Assembly: GCA_025363795.1 (NCBI GenBank)
Contig: JANYLE010000007.1
Coordinates: forward strand, 1 to 17,657
Reading direction: 5' to 3'
From: Mariniphaga sp.
GTDB lineage: Bacteria > Bacteroidota > Bacteroidia > Bacteroidales > Prolixibacteraceae
DNA length: 17,657 bases
Each line of letters begins with the position of its first letter. The stretch's first letter is position 1. The notes under the pieces are model-generated. The model ran no database searches, was not told the origin of the DNA, and saw only the letters and a program-made list of their open reading frames with translations. The position numbers and the translations under genes are program-made. Positions 1-7,647 of the stretch are shown here, one piece after another.

Positions 1-908
1 TTTTGGGTGTTTTAATCCTTGTCGATATGTGGGGAGTAGACAAACGCTATCTGAACGATGGCAATTTTGTTCCTGATCAGGAAGCTAAAAATCCTATAAA
101 GGCAACAAAGGCCGATCTTGCCATTTTAAATGATAAAAGTCCGGATTACAGGGTATTAAATATGGGCGTAAGCACTTTCAATGATGTGAGCACCTCGTAT
201 TTTCACAAATCGATCGGTGGTTATCACGGTGCCAAGATGCGACGTTACCAGGAGCTTGTTGATTTTCATATCAGTAATGAGATGATGCAACTCAGTGAGC
301 GCCTCGGAAAGATCAAATCAGAATCTGGAGTAGACTCGTTGTTTCTTGGACTGAATGCATTGAACATGCTCAACACCAAATATGTAATTTATAATCCGGA
401 AGCAGCACCTATTTTAAATAAACGGGCACTTGGGAGTGTTTGGTTAGTAGGCAAATACAAAATAGTTGACAATGCTGACCAGGAAATTGCTGCAGTAAAA
501 ATGATTGATCCGGCCAAAGAAGTTGTCGTCGACAAAAAATTCCAGGATCAGTTGTCAGGGGTTACCCTGTCGAATGACTCCACAGCTAAAATCGCACTAA
601 CAACTTATTCCCCCAATAAAATGATTTATCATTACCAGGGAAATGGTAATCAACTGGCTGTTTTTTCGGCCATTTACTACCCAAAAGGCTGGAATGCTTA
701 CATCGATGGTAAAATCGTTCCTCACTTCCAGGCTAATTACCTGCTGCGAAGCATGGTGCTTCCAAGAGGGAATTACGATATTACTTTCAAATTTGAACCA
801 AAGTCTTTTCTAGTCGGACAAAAAATTTCCTACTGGAGTTCGCTGTTATTACTATTACTAATCGCAGCACTCCTGGTGAAAAAGTATTTTATCCCTGAGA
901 AAAAGTAA
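1..908 (+). CDS. YfhO-family membrane protein, C-terminal part (5' end outside window)
   Basis: The frame is already open at the window edge (codons in frame from base 3) and ends at TAA 906-908, so only about the last 302 residues are present. The segment begins in a hydrophobic stretch followed by D-M-W-x-V-D-K-R-Y-L-N-D, which I recognise from the C-terminal half of large Bacteroidota YfhO-like multi-membrane proteins (many helices plus a soluble domain). A soluble, probably extracytoplasmic domain of about 260 residues follows, including a Y-Y-P-K-G-W-x-A-Y-I-D-G motif typical of the family, and one last membrane helix near residues 272-292 before a short basic tail. YfhO relatives in Firmicutes act in glycosylation of lipoteichoic acid; the role in Bacteroidota is not established. 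ftsX follows after 30 bases. Family call is good, function open. Confidence 0.75.
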   Translation, partial: LGVLILVDMWGVDKRYLNDGNFVPDQEAKNPIKATKADLAILNDKSPDYRVLNMGVSTFNDVSTSYFHKSIGGYHGAKMRRYQELVDFHISNEMMQLSERLGKIKSESGVDSLFLGLNALNMLNTKYVIYNPEAAPILNKRALGSVWLVGKYKIVDNADQEIAAVKMIDPAKEVVVDKKFQDQLSGVTLSNDSTAKIALTTYSPNKMIYHYQGNGNQLAVFSAIYYPKGWNAYIDGKIVPHFQANYLLRSMVLPRGNYDITFKFEPKSFLVGQKISYWSSLLLLLLIAALLVKKYFIPEKK

Positions 909-938
909 TTTGGAGCTTTTAACGAACGATAATTTATC

Positions 939-1817
939 ATGGCAAAAAATAAACCCAAAAAACTGAAAGCCAGCTTGTTTAGTTCCTACTTTACGACCAC
1001 GCTGAGTATCTCAATGATTCTTTTCCTTTTCGGATTAATGGGATTATTAATGATTAATGCTCAAAGACTTTCCGATTTTGTGATGGAAAATATCGGCGTA
1101 ACATTGATTTTGAAAGATGATGCCAGGGAAGTGGATGTGATAAAACTTCAGAAAAACCTTGAGGCAACAAATTACATCAAGTCAACAAGGTTTGTGGATA
1201 AAGAGAGTGCTGCGTCTGAACTGAAGAATGAACTGGGCGAAGACTTCGTTGATTTTCTGGGTTTCAATCCGCTATTATCCTCCATTGATGTGACCGTTTA
1301 CGCAGGATATGCCAACCCGGACAGCCTTGCGATGCTTGAGAAGAAATTGCTGACCCATCCCGAAATCCAGGAAGTTTATTACCAACGCGACCTGGTGAAA
1401 CAATTGAATTCGAACGTAAAAAAAATAAGCTTTATTCTATTTGCTCTCAGCCTGTTGATGTTCGTTATTTTTACAGCGCTCATCAACAACACGATTCGAT
1501 TATCGATCTATTCAAAACGATTTTTAATCAACACGATGCAATTAGTTGGCGCAACACGCCCTTTTATCCGACGACCTTTTATCGTCAAAAGTGCCGTGCA
1601 TGGAATCTACGGTGCGCTCATTGCCTGTTTCATGCTTTTAGCCATATTTTTCTCGTATCAGAACGAATTTAAATCGTTCGTAGACTTCCAGAATCCGACC
1701 TCTCTTGCAGTACTTGTTGGCGGCATTTTTTTGATCGGAATTCTTATCACCGTGGTTTCTACTTACTTCGCAGTAAATAAATTTTTACGAATGAAGTTTG
1801 ATCAGCTGTTTTATTGA
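939..1817 (+). CDS. ftsX: Cell division protein FtsX (permease-like)
   Basis: The 292-residue protein has the FtsX layout: basic cytoplasmic N-terminus, membrane helix at about 22-40, an extracytoplasmic domain at about 42-160, then three membrane helices near 162-182, 216-240 and 255-278. The loop after the second helix carries the conserved N-T-I-R-L-S-I-Y-S-K-R stretch (184-194) and Q-L-V-G-A-T (201-206). FtsX pairs with the ATPase FtsE in an inner-membrane complex that controls septal peptidoglycan hydrolases. No ftsE lies in the window; in Bacteroidota the two genes are commonly apart. The ATG at 939 is the natural start, 30 bases after the upstream stop, with no clear Shine-Dalgarno. 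Length and topology are normal. Gene order with a DUF3098 gene directly downstream supports the call. Confidence 0.92.
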   Translation: MAKNKPKKLKASLFSSYFTTTLSISMILFLFGLMGLLMINAQRLSDFVMENIGVTLILKDDAREVDVIKLQKNLEATNYIKSTRFVDKESAASELKNELGEDFVDFLGFNPLLSSIDVTVYAGYANPDSLAMLEKKLLTHPEIQEVYYQRDLVKQLNSNVKKISFILFALSLLMFVIFTALINNTIRLSIYSKRFLINTMQLVGATRPFIRRPFIVKSAVHGIYGALIACFMLLAIFFSYQNEFKSFVDFQNPTSLAVLVGGIFLIGILITVVSTYFAVNKFLRMKFDQLFY

Positions 1818-1852
1818 TATATCTTTGCAGGTTAGAAATAATATCTGTTTTA

Positions 1853-2107
1853 ATGGCCATAAACATCGAAAATAAGGAGGACAAGGGATTTGCCCTCGGA
1901 AAAGAAAACCTACGACTATTAATGATCGGGTTTCTGATAATTGTTGTCGGATTCATTTTAATGACCGGAGGAAAGAGTGTCGACCCCAATGTATTCGACA
2001 AGTCGATATTTAGTTTTCGGCGAATTACGCTTGCTCCTATTGTTGTCCTTTTCGGGTTTGTTTTTGAGATTTATGCAATCATGAAAAAACCCGGATCGAA
2101 TAAATAA
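1853..2107 (+). CDS. DUF3098 family small membrane protein
   Basis: An 84-residue protein with a charged N-terminus (1-20), a hydrophobic helix at about 21-38, a polar loop containing V-D-P-N-V-F, the motif S-F-R-R-I-T-L-A-P (54-62) and a second helix at about 60-77. This matches the DUF3098 family, which in Bacteroidota sits directly after ftsX. The open frame extends back to an ATG at 1814 overlapping the ftsX stop, but the extra 13 residues are unlike the family, so the ATG at 1853 (36 bases after ftsX) is preferred. Function is unknown; conserved linkage to ftsX suggests an envelope role, which is inference. In relatives I expect uppP next, but it is absent here. Confidence 0.82.
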   Translation: MAINIENKEDKGFALGKENLRLLMIGFLIIVVGFILMTGGKSVDPNVFDKSIFSFRRITLAPIVVLFGFVFEIYAIMKKPGSNK

Positions 2108-2397
2108 AGGTCGGTTACCGGATTTCTGAACAATCCGACCCGATGCAGGAAAATACCAGCTAATCCACAGATTCGAAAAGCGAAACGAGGATTATGCGAT
2201 TTTGCTCCTTTCAGCAATTTAAACTGGTATCAGACTGTGATTTAATCAGGAAAAGCGTTTAAACCAGAAATTCCATTGGTCATTTTCCTTATCCCAGAAT
2301 CAAATTCTGAATCAATTCGAGTCGAACCGGCTGTTATTCGCTGGGATTAATTCAGTCAGATATTTAAATTAAAGTTTGTCGTAAGTCCTGATAATTA
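2108..2397. other. 290-base spacer where uppP would be expected
   Basis: No credible coding frame on either strand. Just after the DUF3098 stop a short inverted repeat (GGTCGG 2109-2114, CCGACC 2135-2140) could form a weak stem, but it lacks a T tract, so it is not called a terminator. Small palindromes built on CAGAAT/ATTCTG occur near 2300. No remnant of an undecaprenyl-diphosphatase could be read. Confidence 0.5.
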
Positions 2398-3138
2398 ATG
2401 ATGCAACCAGAAATTCAACCATTCGATTTTCATAAAGGAGAAATATTGGTATTTGATAAACCAATTGACTGGACATCCTTTGATCTGGTTCACAAAGTCA
2501 GGTATATCATTTGTAAGAAACTGAATATTAAAAAATTGAAAGTTGGGCATGCCGGAACACTCGATCCCAAAGCTACTGGAATCTTAGTTTTGTGTACCGG
2601 GAAGGCCACTTCAAAAATCGAAATGCTACAGACTGGTGAAAAAGAATACGTTGCGACCTTAAAATTCGGGGCAACAACACCATCGTATGATCTTGAAAGT
2701 GAAGAAGACAGACATTTTGATACATCTCATATTACCAAAGAACTGTTGGTTGAGGTTTTAAAAGACTTTATTGGGACAATAGCACAAATTCCTCCTGATT
2801 ATTCGGCAATAAAAATTGACGGCAAGCGTGCCTACGAATATGCAAGAAAAGGGATCGCTATTGAAATTAAACCCAAAATATTAGAGATAAAAGAGATCGA
2901 AGTCTTGAGTTTCTCACTTCCTGAAGTAAAATTAAAGGTTGTATGCGGTAAAGGGACCTATATCAGGGCATTGGCACGTGACATTGGAGAAGCACTCCAT
3001 AGCGGCGCCTACCTCACCGGATTACGCCGTACAAGAGTTGGAGATTACGATCTTACTCAGGCTATTAATTTGGCTGACTTTTTAAAAACTCAGCCCCTGA
3101 ATATTGATAAAGAATTAATCTCCAATGAAATATATTAA
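2398..3138 (+). CDS. truB: tRNA pseudouridine(55) synthase TruB
   Basis: TruB isomerises uridine 55 in the T-arm of tRNAs to pseudouridine. The protein (246 residues) shows K-P-x-x-W-T-S-F (21-28), the catalytic motif G-H-A-G-T-L-D-P (50-57) with Asp56 as nucleophile, G-x-K-R-A-Y-E-Y-A-R-K-G in mid-protein, and the C-terminal G-T-Y-I-R-A-L-A-R-D-I-G motif. It is shorter than the 314-residue E. coli enzyme because the C-terminal PUA-like domain is missing, which is usual in Bacteroidota. Two ATG codons are adjacent at 2398 and 2401; either may be used. The upstream 290-base gap suggests it begins its own transcription unit, probably with queA 11-23 bases downstream. Confidence 0.95.
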   Translation: MMQPEIQPFDFHKGEILVFDKPIDWTSFDLVHKVRYIICKKLNIKKLKVGHAGTLDPKATGILVLCTGKATSKIEMLQTGEKEYVATLKFGATTPSYDLESEEDRHFDTSHITKELLVEVLKDFIGTIAQIPPDYSAIKIDGKRAYEYARKGIAIEIKPKILEIKEIEVLSFSLPEVKLKVVCGKGTYIRALARDIGEALHSGAYLTGLRRTRVGDYDLTQAINLADFLKTQPLNIDKELISNEIY

Positions 3139-3161
3139 CATCTGCATAAATGACATCATCT

Positions 3162-4211
3162 ATGAAGCTTTCAAAATTTAAGTACAATCTACCGGATGAA
3201 TTGATTGCACTCCATCCGACTCCAAACAGGGATGAAGCACGTTTAATGGTTTTACACCGGAACACAGGAGAAATTGAACACAAAATATTCAAAGACGTAG
3301 TTGATTATTTCAAAAACGACGATGTGATGGTGTTCAATAACACCAAAGTTTTTCCCGCTCGTCTGTACGGGAACAAAGAGAAAACCGGAGCCCAGATTGA
3401 AGTTTTTCTTCTCAGGGAACTCAACCGGGAACAACGTCTTTGGGATGTACTGGTAGATCCTGCACGTAAAATCAGGATTGGCAATAAACTCTATTTTGGC
3501 GACGATGATTTGCTTGTTGCTGAAGTAATTGACAATACTACCTCGCGTGGGAGAACATTGCGCTTTCTTTTCGATGGAAGCTACGAAGAATTCAAAGATA
3601 CGTTATACAAGCTGGGCGAAACTCCACTTCCAAAGTTCATTAATCGTCCGGTTGAAGAAGAAGATGCAATACGATACCAGACCGTTTATGCTGAGCACGA
3701 AGGAGCAGTCGCCGCACCAACTGCCGGATTGCACTTCAGCCGCGAACTATTGAAACGCCTTGAGATCAACGGAGTTGATTTTGCCAATATTACCCTTCAC
3801 GTTGGGTTAGGTAACTTCAGAAGCGTTGATGTTGAAGATCTCACCAAGCACAAAATGGATTCGGAACAAATCTGGATCAGAGACGAAGCGGTCGAAATCG
3901 TTAACAATGCAAAACTCAACAAACACCAGATTTGTGCTGTAGGAACAACCGTCATGCGCACACTTGAAAGTTCAGTGTCAACAAACGGGATGTTAAAACC
4001 ATTCGAAGGCTGGACCAACAAGTTTATTTTCCCTCCTTATGACTTTACAGTAGCTGACAGCATGATTTCAAACTTTCATCTTCCGCTATCAACCCTTTTA
4101 ATGATGGTTGCTGCTTTTGCAGGATATGATAAGCTAATGAATGCTTATAAGGTCGGAATCAAAGAGAAATACCGCTTCGGGACTTATGGCGATGCAATGC
4201 TCATCATTTAA
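3162..4211 (+). CDS. queA: S-adenosylmethionine:tRNA ribosyltransferase-isomerase QueA
   Basis: QueA transfers and rearranges the ribosyl group of S-adenosylmethionine onto 7-aminomethyl-7-deazaguanine in tRNA, giving epoxyqueuosine. Family hallmarks are visible: an N-terminal Y-N-L-P-x-x-L-I-A-L-H-P stretch, N-R-D-E-A-R-L-M-V, N-N-T-K-V-F-P-A-R-L, the A-P-T-A-G-L-H-F motif, L-H-V-G-L-G-N-F, V-G-T-T-V-M-R-T-L-E-S and the C-terminal S-N-F-H-L-P-L-S-T-L-L-M and Y-R-F-G-T-Y-G-D-A-M motifs. An upstream in-frame ATG at 3150 would add four residues; I prefer 3162 because relatives begin with M-K-L-S. Length (349 residues, 353 from 3150) is normal. It closely follows truB, so co-transcription of two tRNA-modification genes is likely; transcription should end at the inverted repeat right after its stop. 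Confidence 0.95.
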   Translation: MKLSKFKYNLPDELIALHPTPNRDEARLMVLHRNTGEIEHKIFKDVVDYFKNDDVMVFNNTKVFPARLYGNKEKTGAQIEVFLLRELNREQRLWDVLVDPARKIRIGNKLYFGDDDLLVAEVIDNTTSRGRTLRFLFDGSYEEFKDTLYKLGETPLPKFINRPVEEEDAIRYQTVYAEHEGAVAAPTAGLHFSRELLKRLEINGVDFANITLHVGLGNFRSVDVEDLTKHKMDSEQIWIRDEAVEIVNNAKLNKHQICAVGTTVMRTLESSVSTNGMLKPFEGWTNKFIFPPYDFTVADSMISNFHLPLSTLLMMVAAFAGYDKLMNAYKVGIKEKYRFGTYGDAMLII

Positions 4212-4220
4212 GACTGAAGT

Positions 4221-4272
4221 TTCATATACACAACAAAGGCCGGAAAATTCCGGCCTTTGTTGTGTATATGAA
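4221..4272. terminator. Perfect inverted repeat, bidirectional terminator between queA and efp
   Basis: Arms 4221-4245 and 4248-4272 are exact reverse complements, 25 bases each, leaving two central bases (in practice a 23-bp stem with a six-base AAAATT loop). The core is AAGGCCGG/CCGGCCTT, GC-rich, flanked by AT-rich stem ends that act as U-rich tails in both directions. It starts 9 bases after the queA stop and ends 9 bases before the efp stop, so one element can serve both converging genes. The stem is unusually long and perfect for an intrinsic terminator. Confidence 0.9.
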
Positions 4273-4281
4273 GTAAGCAAA

Positions 4282-4851
4282 TTACTTTTTAACTCTCTCG
4301 TAATAAGATCTATCGCGGGTATCAACTTTAATGATATCGCCCTGATTGATGAAAAGCGGAACCATGATAATTGCTCCGGTTTCAACAGTCGCTTGTTTAA
4401 GTGCCGTTGAAGATGCGGTATTGCCACGGTCACCTGATTCGGTGTAAGTGATCTCAACTTCAATGAAGGCGGGAAACTCAACGGTAAGAGGGGTTTCGGT
4501 ATCCGCATGATACATGATTTCAAGTGTCATCCCTTCTTTCATGAGATCGGCATTGTCAACGAGTTCAGCACCAATCGAAACCTGTTCGAAAGTCTCCGAA
4601 TTCATGAAATTGTAACCCATTTCATCTTTGTAGAGGTATTGATAAGGTCTGCGTTCAATGCGGACAGTATTAATTTTAGTCCCCACAGAGAAGGTATTAT
4701 CGATTACCTTCCCGGTTTTCAGGTTCTTCAGTTTGGTACGGACAAAGGCAGGACCTTTCCCCGGTTTTACATGTTGAAACGATACAACCTGGAATAATCC
4801 ATCGTTAAATTCAATACACAGCCCGTTACGGATTTCTGCTGTAGTTGCCAT
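4282..4851 (-). CDS. efp: Translation elongation factor P
   Basis: EF-P binds between the P and E sites of the ribosome and relieves stalling at consecutive prolines. The 189-residue protein has the three-domain layout: a KOW-like N-terminal domain (about 1-63) with the loop K-P-G-K-G at 29-33, where Lys32 is at the position modified in many species, a central OB domain (about 66-125) and a C-terminal OB domain (about 130-186) carrying the family signature T-x-x-x-A-x-V-E-T-G-A and V-P-x-F-I-N-x-G-D-x-I-K-V-D-T-R. The ATG at 4849-4851 fits the family N-terminus. No modification genes (epmA/epmB or the rhamnose type) are nearby. A TAnnTTTG promoter element lies about 58 bases upstream. Convergent with queA. 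Confidence 0.95.
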   Translation of the reverse strand: MATTAEIRNGLCIEFNDGLFQVVSFQHVKPGKGPAFVRTKLKNLKTGKVIDNTFSVGTKINTVRIERRPYQYLYKDEMGYNFMNSETFEQVSIGAELVDNADLMKEGMTLEIMYHADTETPLTVEFPAFIEVEITYTESGDRGNTASSTALKQATVETGAIIMVPLFINQGDIIKVDTRDRSYYERVKK

Positions 4852-4908
4852 TGTCTTTTGTATTTATGATATTTATTAACTTACTTAACCCTAACGGGAA
4901 ACTTTTTG

Positions 4909-4916
4909 CAAAGTTA
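4909..4916 (-). promoter_or_regulatory. Putative efp promoter, Bacteroidota -7 element TAACTTTG
   Basis: Read on the minus strand this is TAACTTTG, an exact match to the Bacteroidota housekeeping -7 consensus TAnnTTTG. A partial -33 match, TTTC, lies at 4937-4940, 20 bases further upstream. The start site would fall near 4902, giving a leader of about 50 bases before the efp ATG. Confidence 0.55.
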
Positions 4917-5087
4917 GATAAAACGATTAAAACTATGAAAAATTATTTTTGGCAATCTATTGCAAATATTTATAATTCATATCACTGGTATGCTGCACAT
5001 TAGATAAATATCAGCAATAAAAGCAAAAAACTGAATGATCCTGATTTGAAAAATTAGAAGACTAAAACTTGCCGATTTCAGGGATTA

Positions 5088-5231
5088 TCAGGTATTAATG
5101 ATTGTCCAATACCACAAAATAAAACGAATGACCATAAAAGAATAATAGCCCGACGCACCTGAAAACCCAGAATTAGAGATTGGACTCAGAATCACCCAGC
5201 TCAATAAAAAAATCCCGGTCATGTATTGCAT
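5088..5231 (-). CDS. Possible small hydrophobic protein, 47 residues (unrecognised)
   Basis: On the minus strand an ATG at 5231 opens 47 codons ending at TGA 5088-5090. The frame stays open upstream to about 5300, although it has no other ATG there. The product is hydrophobic and aromatic: I-F-L-L-S-W-V-I-L near the start and F-M-V-I-R-F-I-L-W-Y-W near the end, with a Gly/Ser-rich middle, so it could span the membrane once or twice. I do not recognise a family, and no promoter or ribosome site stands out. It may be a small membrane protein, the eroded end of a larger membrane gene, or chance. It lies on the same strand as efp but about 170 bases from the efp promoter element. Confidence 0.2.
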   Translation of the reverse strand: MQYMTGIFLLSWVILSPISNSGFSGASGYYSFMVIRFILWYWTIINT

Positions 5232-5323
5232 AAAAACGTTGTAAATATTGACAGATTGGAACCGAGTTACCCCGATCCAACCTAAAGTTATAACCCAAAC
5301 TTAAACAATCATTAAATTTATTC

Positions 5324-5331
5324 TACTTTTG
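5324..5331 (+). promoter_or_regulatory. Putative promoter of the TauE/SafE gene, -7 element TACTTTTG
   Basis: TACTTTTG matches the Bacteroidota -7 consensus TAnnTTTG exactly and lies 26 bases before the ATG at 5358, predicting a leader of about 20 bases. No convincing -33 TTTG is seen at the expected distance, so this is a moderate call. Confidence 0.45.
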
Positions 5332-5357
5332 GCAGCTTTTAACGCTCAAAAGATCCA

Positions 5358-6116
5358 ATGACATCATTGCTCGCTTCTTTTTCCTTATCTGTTGGTGATT
5401 GGCTGCTTATTGTTTTTTGTGCCATGCTCATTGGAATGTCGAAGACCGGTGTGCCGGGCGTTTCGATGATCGTTGTTCCCACGCTGGCACTGATTTTCGG
5501 AGGAAAACAGTCGACAGGCGTATTGCTTCCCATATTAATTATGGCTGACGTTTTTGCCGTGATTTATTACCATCGCAATGCACAATGGAATCATTTGTTG
5601 CGGGCTTTGCCATGGGCATTTGCGGGTTTATTCCTGGCGCTTTGGATCGGGAATCTGGTTAATGATGAGCAGTTTAAACACATCATTGCCATTACGGTTT
5701 TTGTGAGTGTCGGATTAATGATATGGAAAGACTACGGCACGAAAAGGGAATTCACACCCGACAGCTGGTGGTTTGCTGCGCTAATGGGAATCGTCGGAGG
5801 TTTTGCCACCATGATAGGCAATGTTGCAGGTCCCATTCTTGCAATTTACTTGTTAGCCATGCACTTAGATAAAAAAAGCTTTATCGGAACAACGGCATGG
5901 TTCTTCTTCATTATTAATCTGTCAAAATTTCCGCTTCAGGTTCTTGTCTGGAAAAACATTAACTTAAATACGCTGACTATTGATATCCTGGTTCTTCCGG
6001 CCATTGCATTGGGCGCATGGTTAGGAATAATCCTCGTTAAACGAATTCCTGAAAAGGCTTATAAGTGGTTTGTAATTGTCATTACAGTTTCGTCAGCATT
6101 TCTGATCCTCATCTGA
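5358..6116 (+). CDS. TauE/SafE-family permease (putative sulfite/sulfonate exporter)
   Basis: A 252-residue, very hydrophobic protein with about eight membrane helices in two repeats. It carries the family-type N-terminal motif G-M-S-K-T-G-V-P-G (26-34), followed by V-P-T-L-A-L-I-F-G-G-K-Q-S-T-G-V-L-L-P (40-58), and in the second half G-G-F-A-T-M-I-G-N-V-A-G-P-I (147-160). TauE/SafE proteins (PF01925) are inner-membrane carriers linked to export of sulfite, sulfoacetate and other organosulfur anions, but most members have no proven substrate. No sulfur gene lies nearby to suggest one. It has its own probable promoter at 5324-5331 and is followed by a 295-base gap, so it is probably monocistronic. 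Family call is firm; substrate unknown. Confidence 0.85.
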   Translation: MTSLLASFSLSVGDWLLIVFCAMLIGMSKTGVPGVSMIVVPTLALIFGGKQSTGVLLPILIMADVFAVIYYHRNAQWNHLLRALPWAFAGLFLALWIGNLVNDEQFKHIIAITVFVSVGLMIWKDYGTKREFTPDSWWFAALMGIVGGFATMIGNVAGPILAIYLLAMHLDKKSFIGTTAWFFFIINLSKFPLQVLVWKNINLNTLTIDILVLPAIALGAWLGIILVKRIPEKAYKWFVIVITVSSAFLILI

Positions 6117-6411
6117 AAAGAGCCTTGAGAGACAACCTCACACACAGAGGTATAATTATAAATGGGGAGTTACTTCCGGCGAATAAAAATCAGTCTATCA
6201 ACCGATGGGATGGTGAAGACCAAATCTCCAAAAACACCTATTAAATTGAATTACTAATCATTAAGTATAAACCACATTAATTCTTAGTCATTAAAAGTTT
6301 CCGGATTTGGTCAAATTATTATAACTTTAACGCCATTATGGGTTGAAAATTGCCCGAATGACTAATAATTCCGGTTGTTGAAATAACCAGAATATTTCGA
6401 AAAAAAATAAA
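6117..6411. other. 295-base spacer upstream of the adaptor gene
   Basis: No coding frame is supported. A small stem (ACCTC/GAGGT with a seven-base loop) lies shortly after the permease stop, too weak to call a terminator. TAACTTTA at 6322-6329 is one base off the TAnnTTTG promoter element, 82 bases before the ATG at 6412, and could serve the adaptor-channel unit. Confidence 0.35.
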
Positions 6412-7644
6412 ATGATGACATTCAACAAAAAGCAAAAAATGACTATTCTGATTCCCGTTGGAATCTTGATGATTATAGCCATAGTTATTCTATCCCGAAG
6501 GTTGATGCCAAAGGCAATTAGTACAAATGATTGCATCACCCTTACTGTCGAACAGGGAACCGTTTTTGAACCAATTATTGCCACAGGAACAGTAGAGGCC
6601 GAAAACGAAGTTCTGATCCGATGCCCCTACCCCAGCATTGTCAAGGAGCTCATTCAGGAACCCGGAAGTCGAGTTCAAAAAGGGGATGTCATTATGCTGA
6701 TGGAAGATGAGCCTATCAAAGAAGAAATCAGCAAAATAAACGATCAGCTTGAATTAAAACGGAATACACTGGAGAAGAATAATTTAAGTGAATTTAGTAC
6801 AAAGGTCGATTTGAATTACAGCGAAGACGTTAAAAAACTAAATATCACTTCATTAAAATCCCAACTTGCCGATGAGGAACAGTTGCTGGAGGTCGGCGGA
6901 ATTTCGCCTGCAAAAATAGAAAAGACAAAACAGGAAATTGCTCTTGCCGAGAAAGATCTCGTGATGTTAAATCAAAAGAACGCAATTCGATTGAAACAAT
7001 TAAAAGCGGAAGAAACCGGATTACTGCTCAATATAAAGATCCAGGAAAAGGAGTTAGCCGATAAAGTCAATACACTGAGTAAAATGCGTCTAATCGCGCC
7101 CTCAGACGGAATCATCCTTTCAATCGCCAACAAAGTGGGAGAGAAAATCAATGCTGACAATGTATTGATCAGGATGTCTGACCTTTCCACATTTAAGATT
7201 GCTGGTTCTGTCGATGATAAGCTCGCTGATTTTATTAAAACTGGGAAAAAAGTCTATGCTGTGATTGACTCTGAACGACTCCCGGGCCGTATCGGAAATG
7301 TGACACCTATGATCGAAAACAGCAAAATCCAATTCAACGTCTATCTTGAACAGAGGAATCATCCGAAGTTGATTCCGAATCAGAATATCACTTTATGGGT
7401 AGTTGGGAAAGAATCCGACAATTCGTTGCGCATTAGAAATCTAAATCTATTTGACAAGGAGACTCCTGATGTATTGTACGTTTTAAAGAACGGGGAGGCA
7501 ACGCGCCGGCAGATTAAGACCGGGATAAAGAATCCCGACTATATCCAGATCTTATCAGGTCTCGAAGCCGGAGATACAGTAATTGTTCCGAAGCGGGGAA
7601 TAGCGGCTTTCCGCAACTCAAGCAGTGTCGCAATAAATAATTAA
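6412..7644 (+). CDS. HlyD/MacA-type periplasmic adaptor (membrane fusion protein)
   Basis: The 410-residue protein has one N-terminal membrane helix (about 10-28). A first half-lipoyl segment (about 60-98, with V-x-K-G-D-V-I) follows, then a long Lys/Glu/Leu-rich coiled-coil hairpin (about 100-225), then the second half-lipoyl segment (228-258, L-I-A-P-S-D-G-I-I-L and V-G-E-K-I), and beta-barrel and membrane-proximal domains to the end (D-x-V-I-V-P-K-R-G). This is the adaptor of tripartite efflux systems, bridging an inner-membrane pump and a TolC channel; the hairpin with G-G-I-S-P-x-K-I-E resembles MacA-like adaptors of ABC exporters. Two ATGs are adjacent (6412, 6415). The TolC gene begins three bases after its stop. 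No ABC or RND pump is encoded nearby, so partner and substrate are unknown. Confidence 0.88.
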   Translation: MMTFNKKQKMTILIPVGILMIIAIVILSRRLMPKAISTNDCITLTVEQGTVFEPIIATGTVEAENEVLIRCPYPSIVKELIQEPGSRVQKGDVIMLMEDEPIKEEISKINDQLELKRNTLEKNNLSEFSTKVDLNYSEDVKKLNITSLKSQLADEEQLLEVGGISPAKIEKTKQEIALAEKDLVMLNQKNAIRLKQLKAEETGLLLNIKIQEKELADKVNTLSKMRLIAPSDGIILSIANKVGEKINADNVLIRMSDLSTFKIAGSVDDKLADFIKTGKKVYAVIDSERLPGRIGNVTPMIENSKIQFNVYLEQRNHPKLIPNQNITLWVVGKESDNSLRIRNLNLFDKETPDVLYVLKNGEATRRQIKTGIKNPDYIQILSGLEAGDTVIVPKRGIAAFRNSSSVAINN

Positions 7645-7647
7645 GAA

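Larger units (their letters stand above)
4852..5357. other. 506-base spacer between divergent efp and tauE-like genes
   Basis: AT-rich region holding the efp promoter element (4909-4916, minus), a possible 47-codon minus-strand reading frame (5088-5231) and the promoter element of the permease gene (5324-5331, plus). Outside these I see nothing specific, and no large palindrome or repeat. Confidence 0.5.

Noticed and set aside
2109..2140. GGTCGG/CCGACC inverted repeat as terminator of the ftsX-DUF3098 unit.
   Set aside because: Only six clean base pairs, a 20-base loop and no T tract.
4141..4410. Plus-strand and minus-strand frames spanning the queA-efp junction.
   Set aside because: They run through the terminator palindrome and overlap the real queA and efp genes.
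914..5344. AGCTTTTAACG occurs about 14 bases before both ftsX (914-924) and the TauE-like gene (5334-5344).
   Set aside because: Shared 11-mers are expected by chance many times in 17.6 kb of AT-rich DNA, and no further similarity surrounds them.
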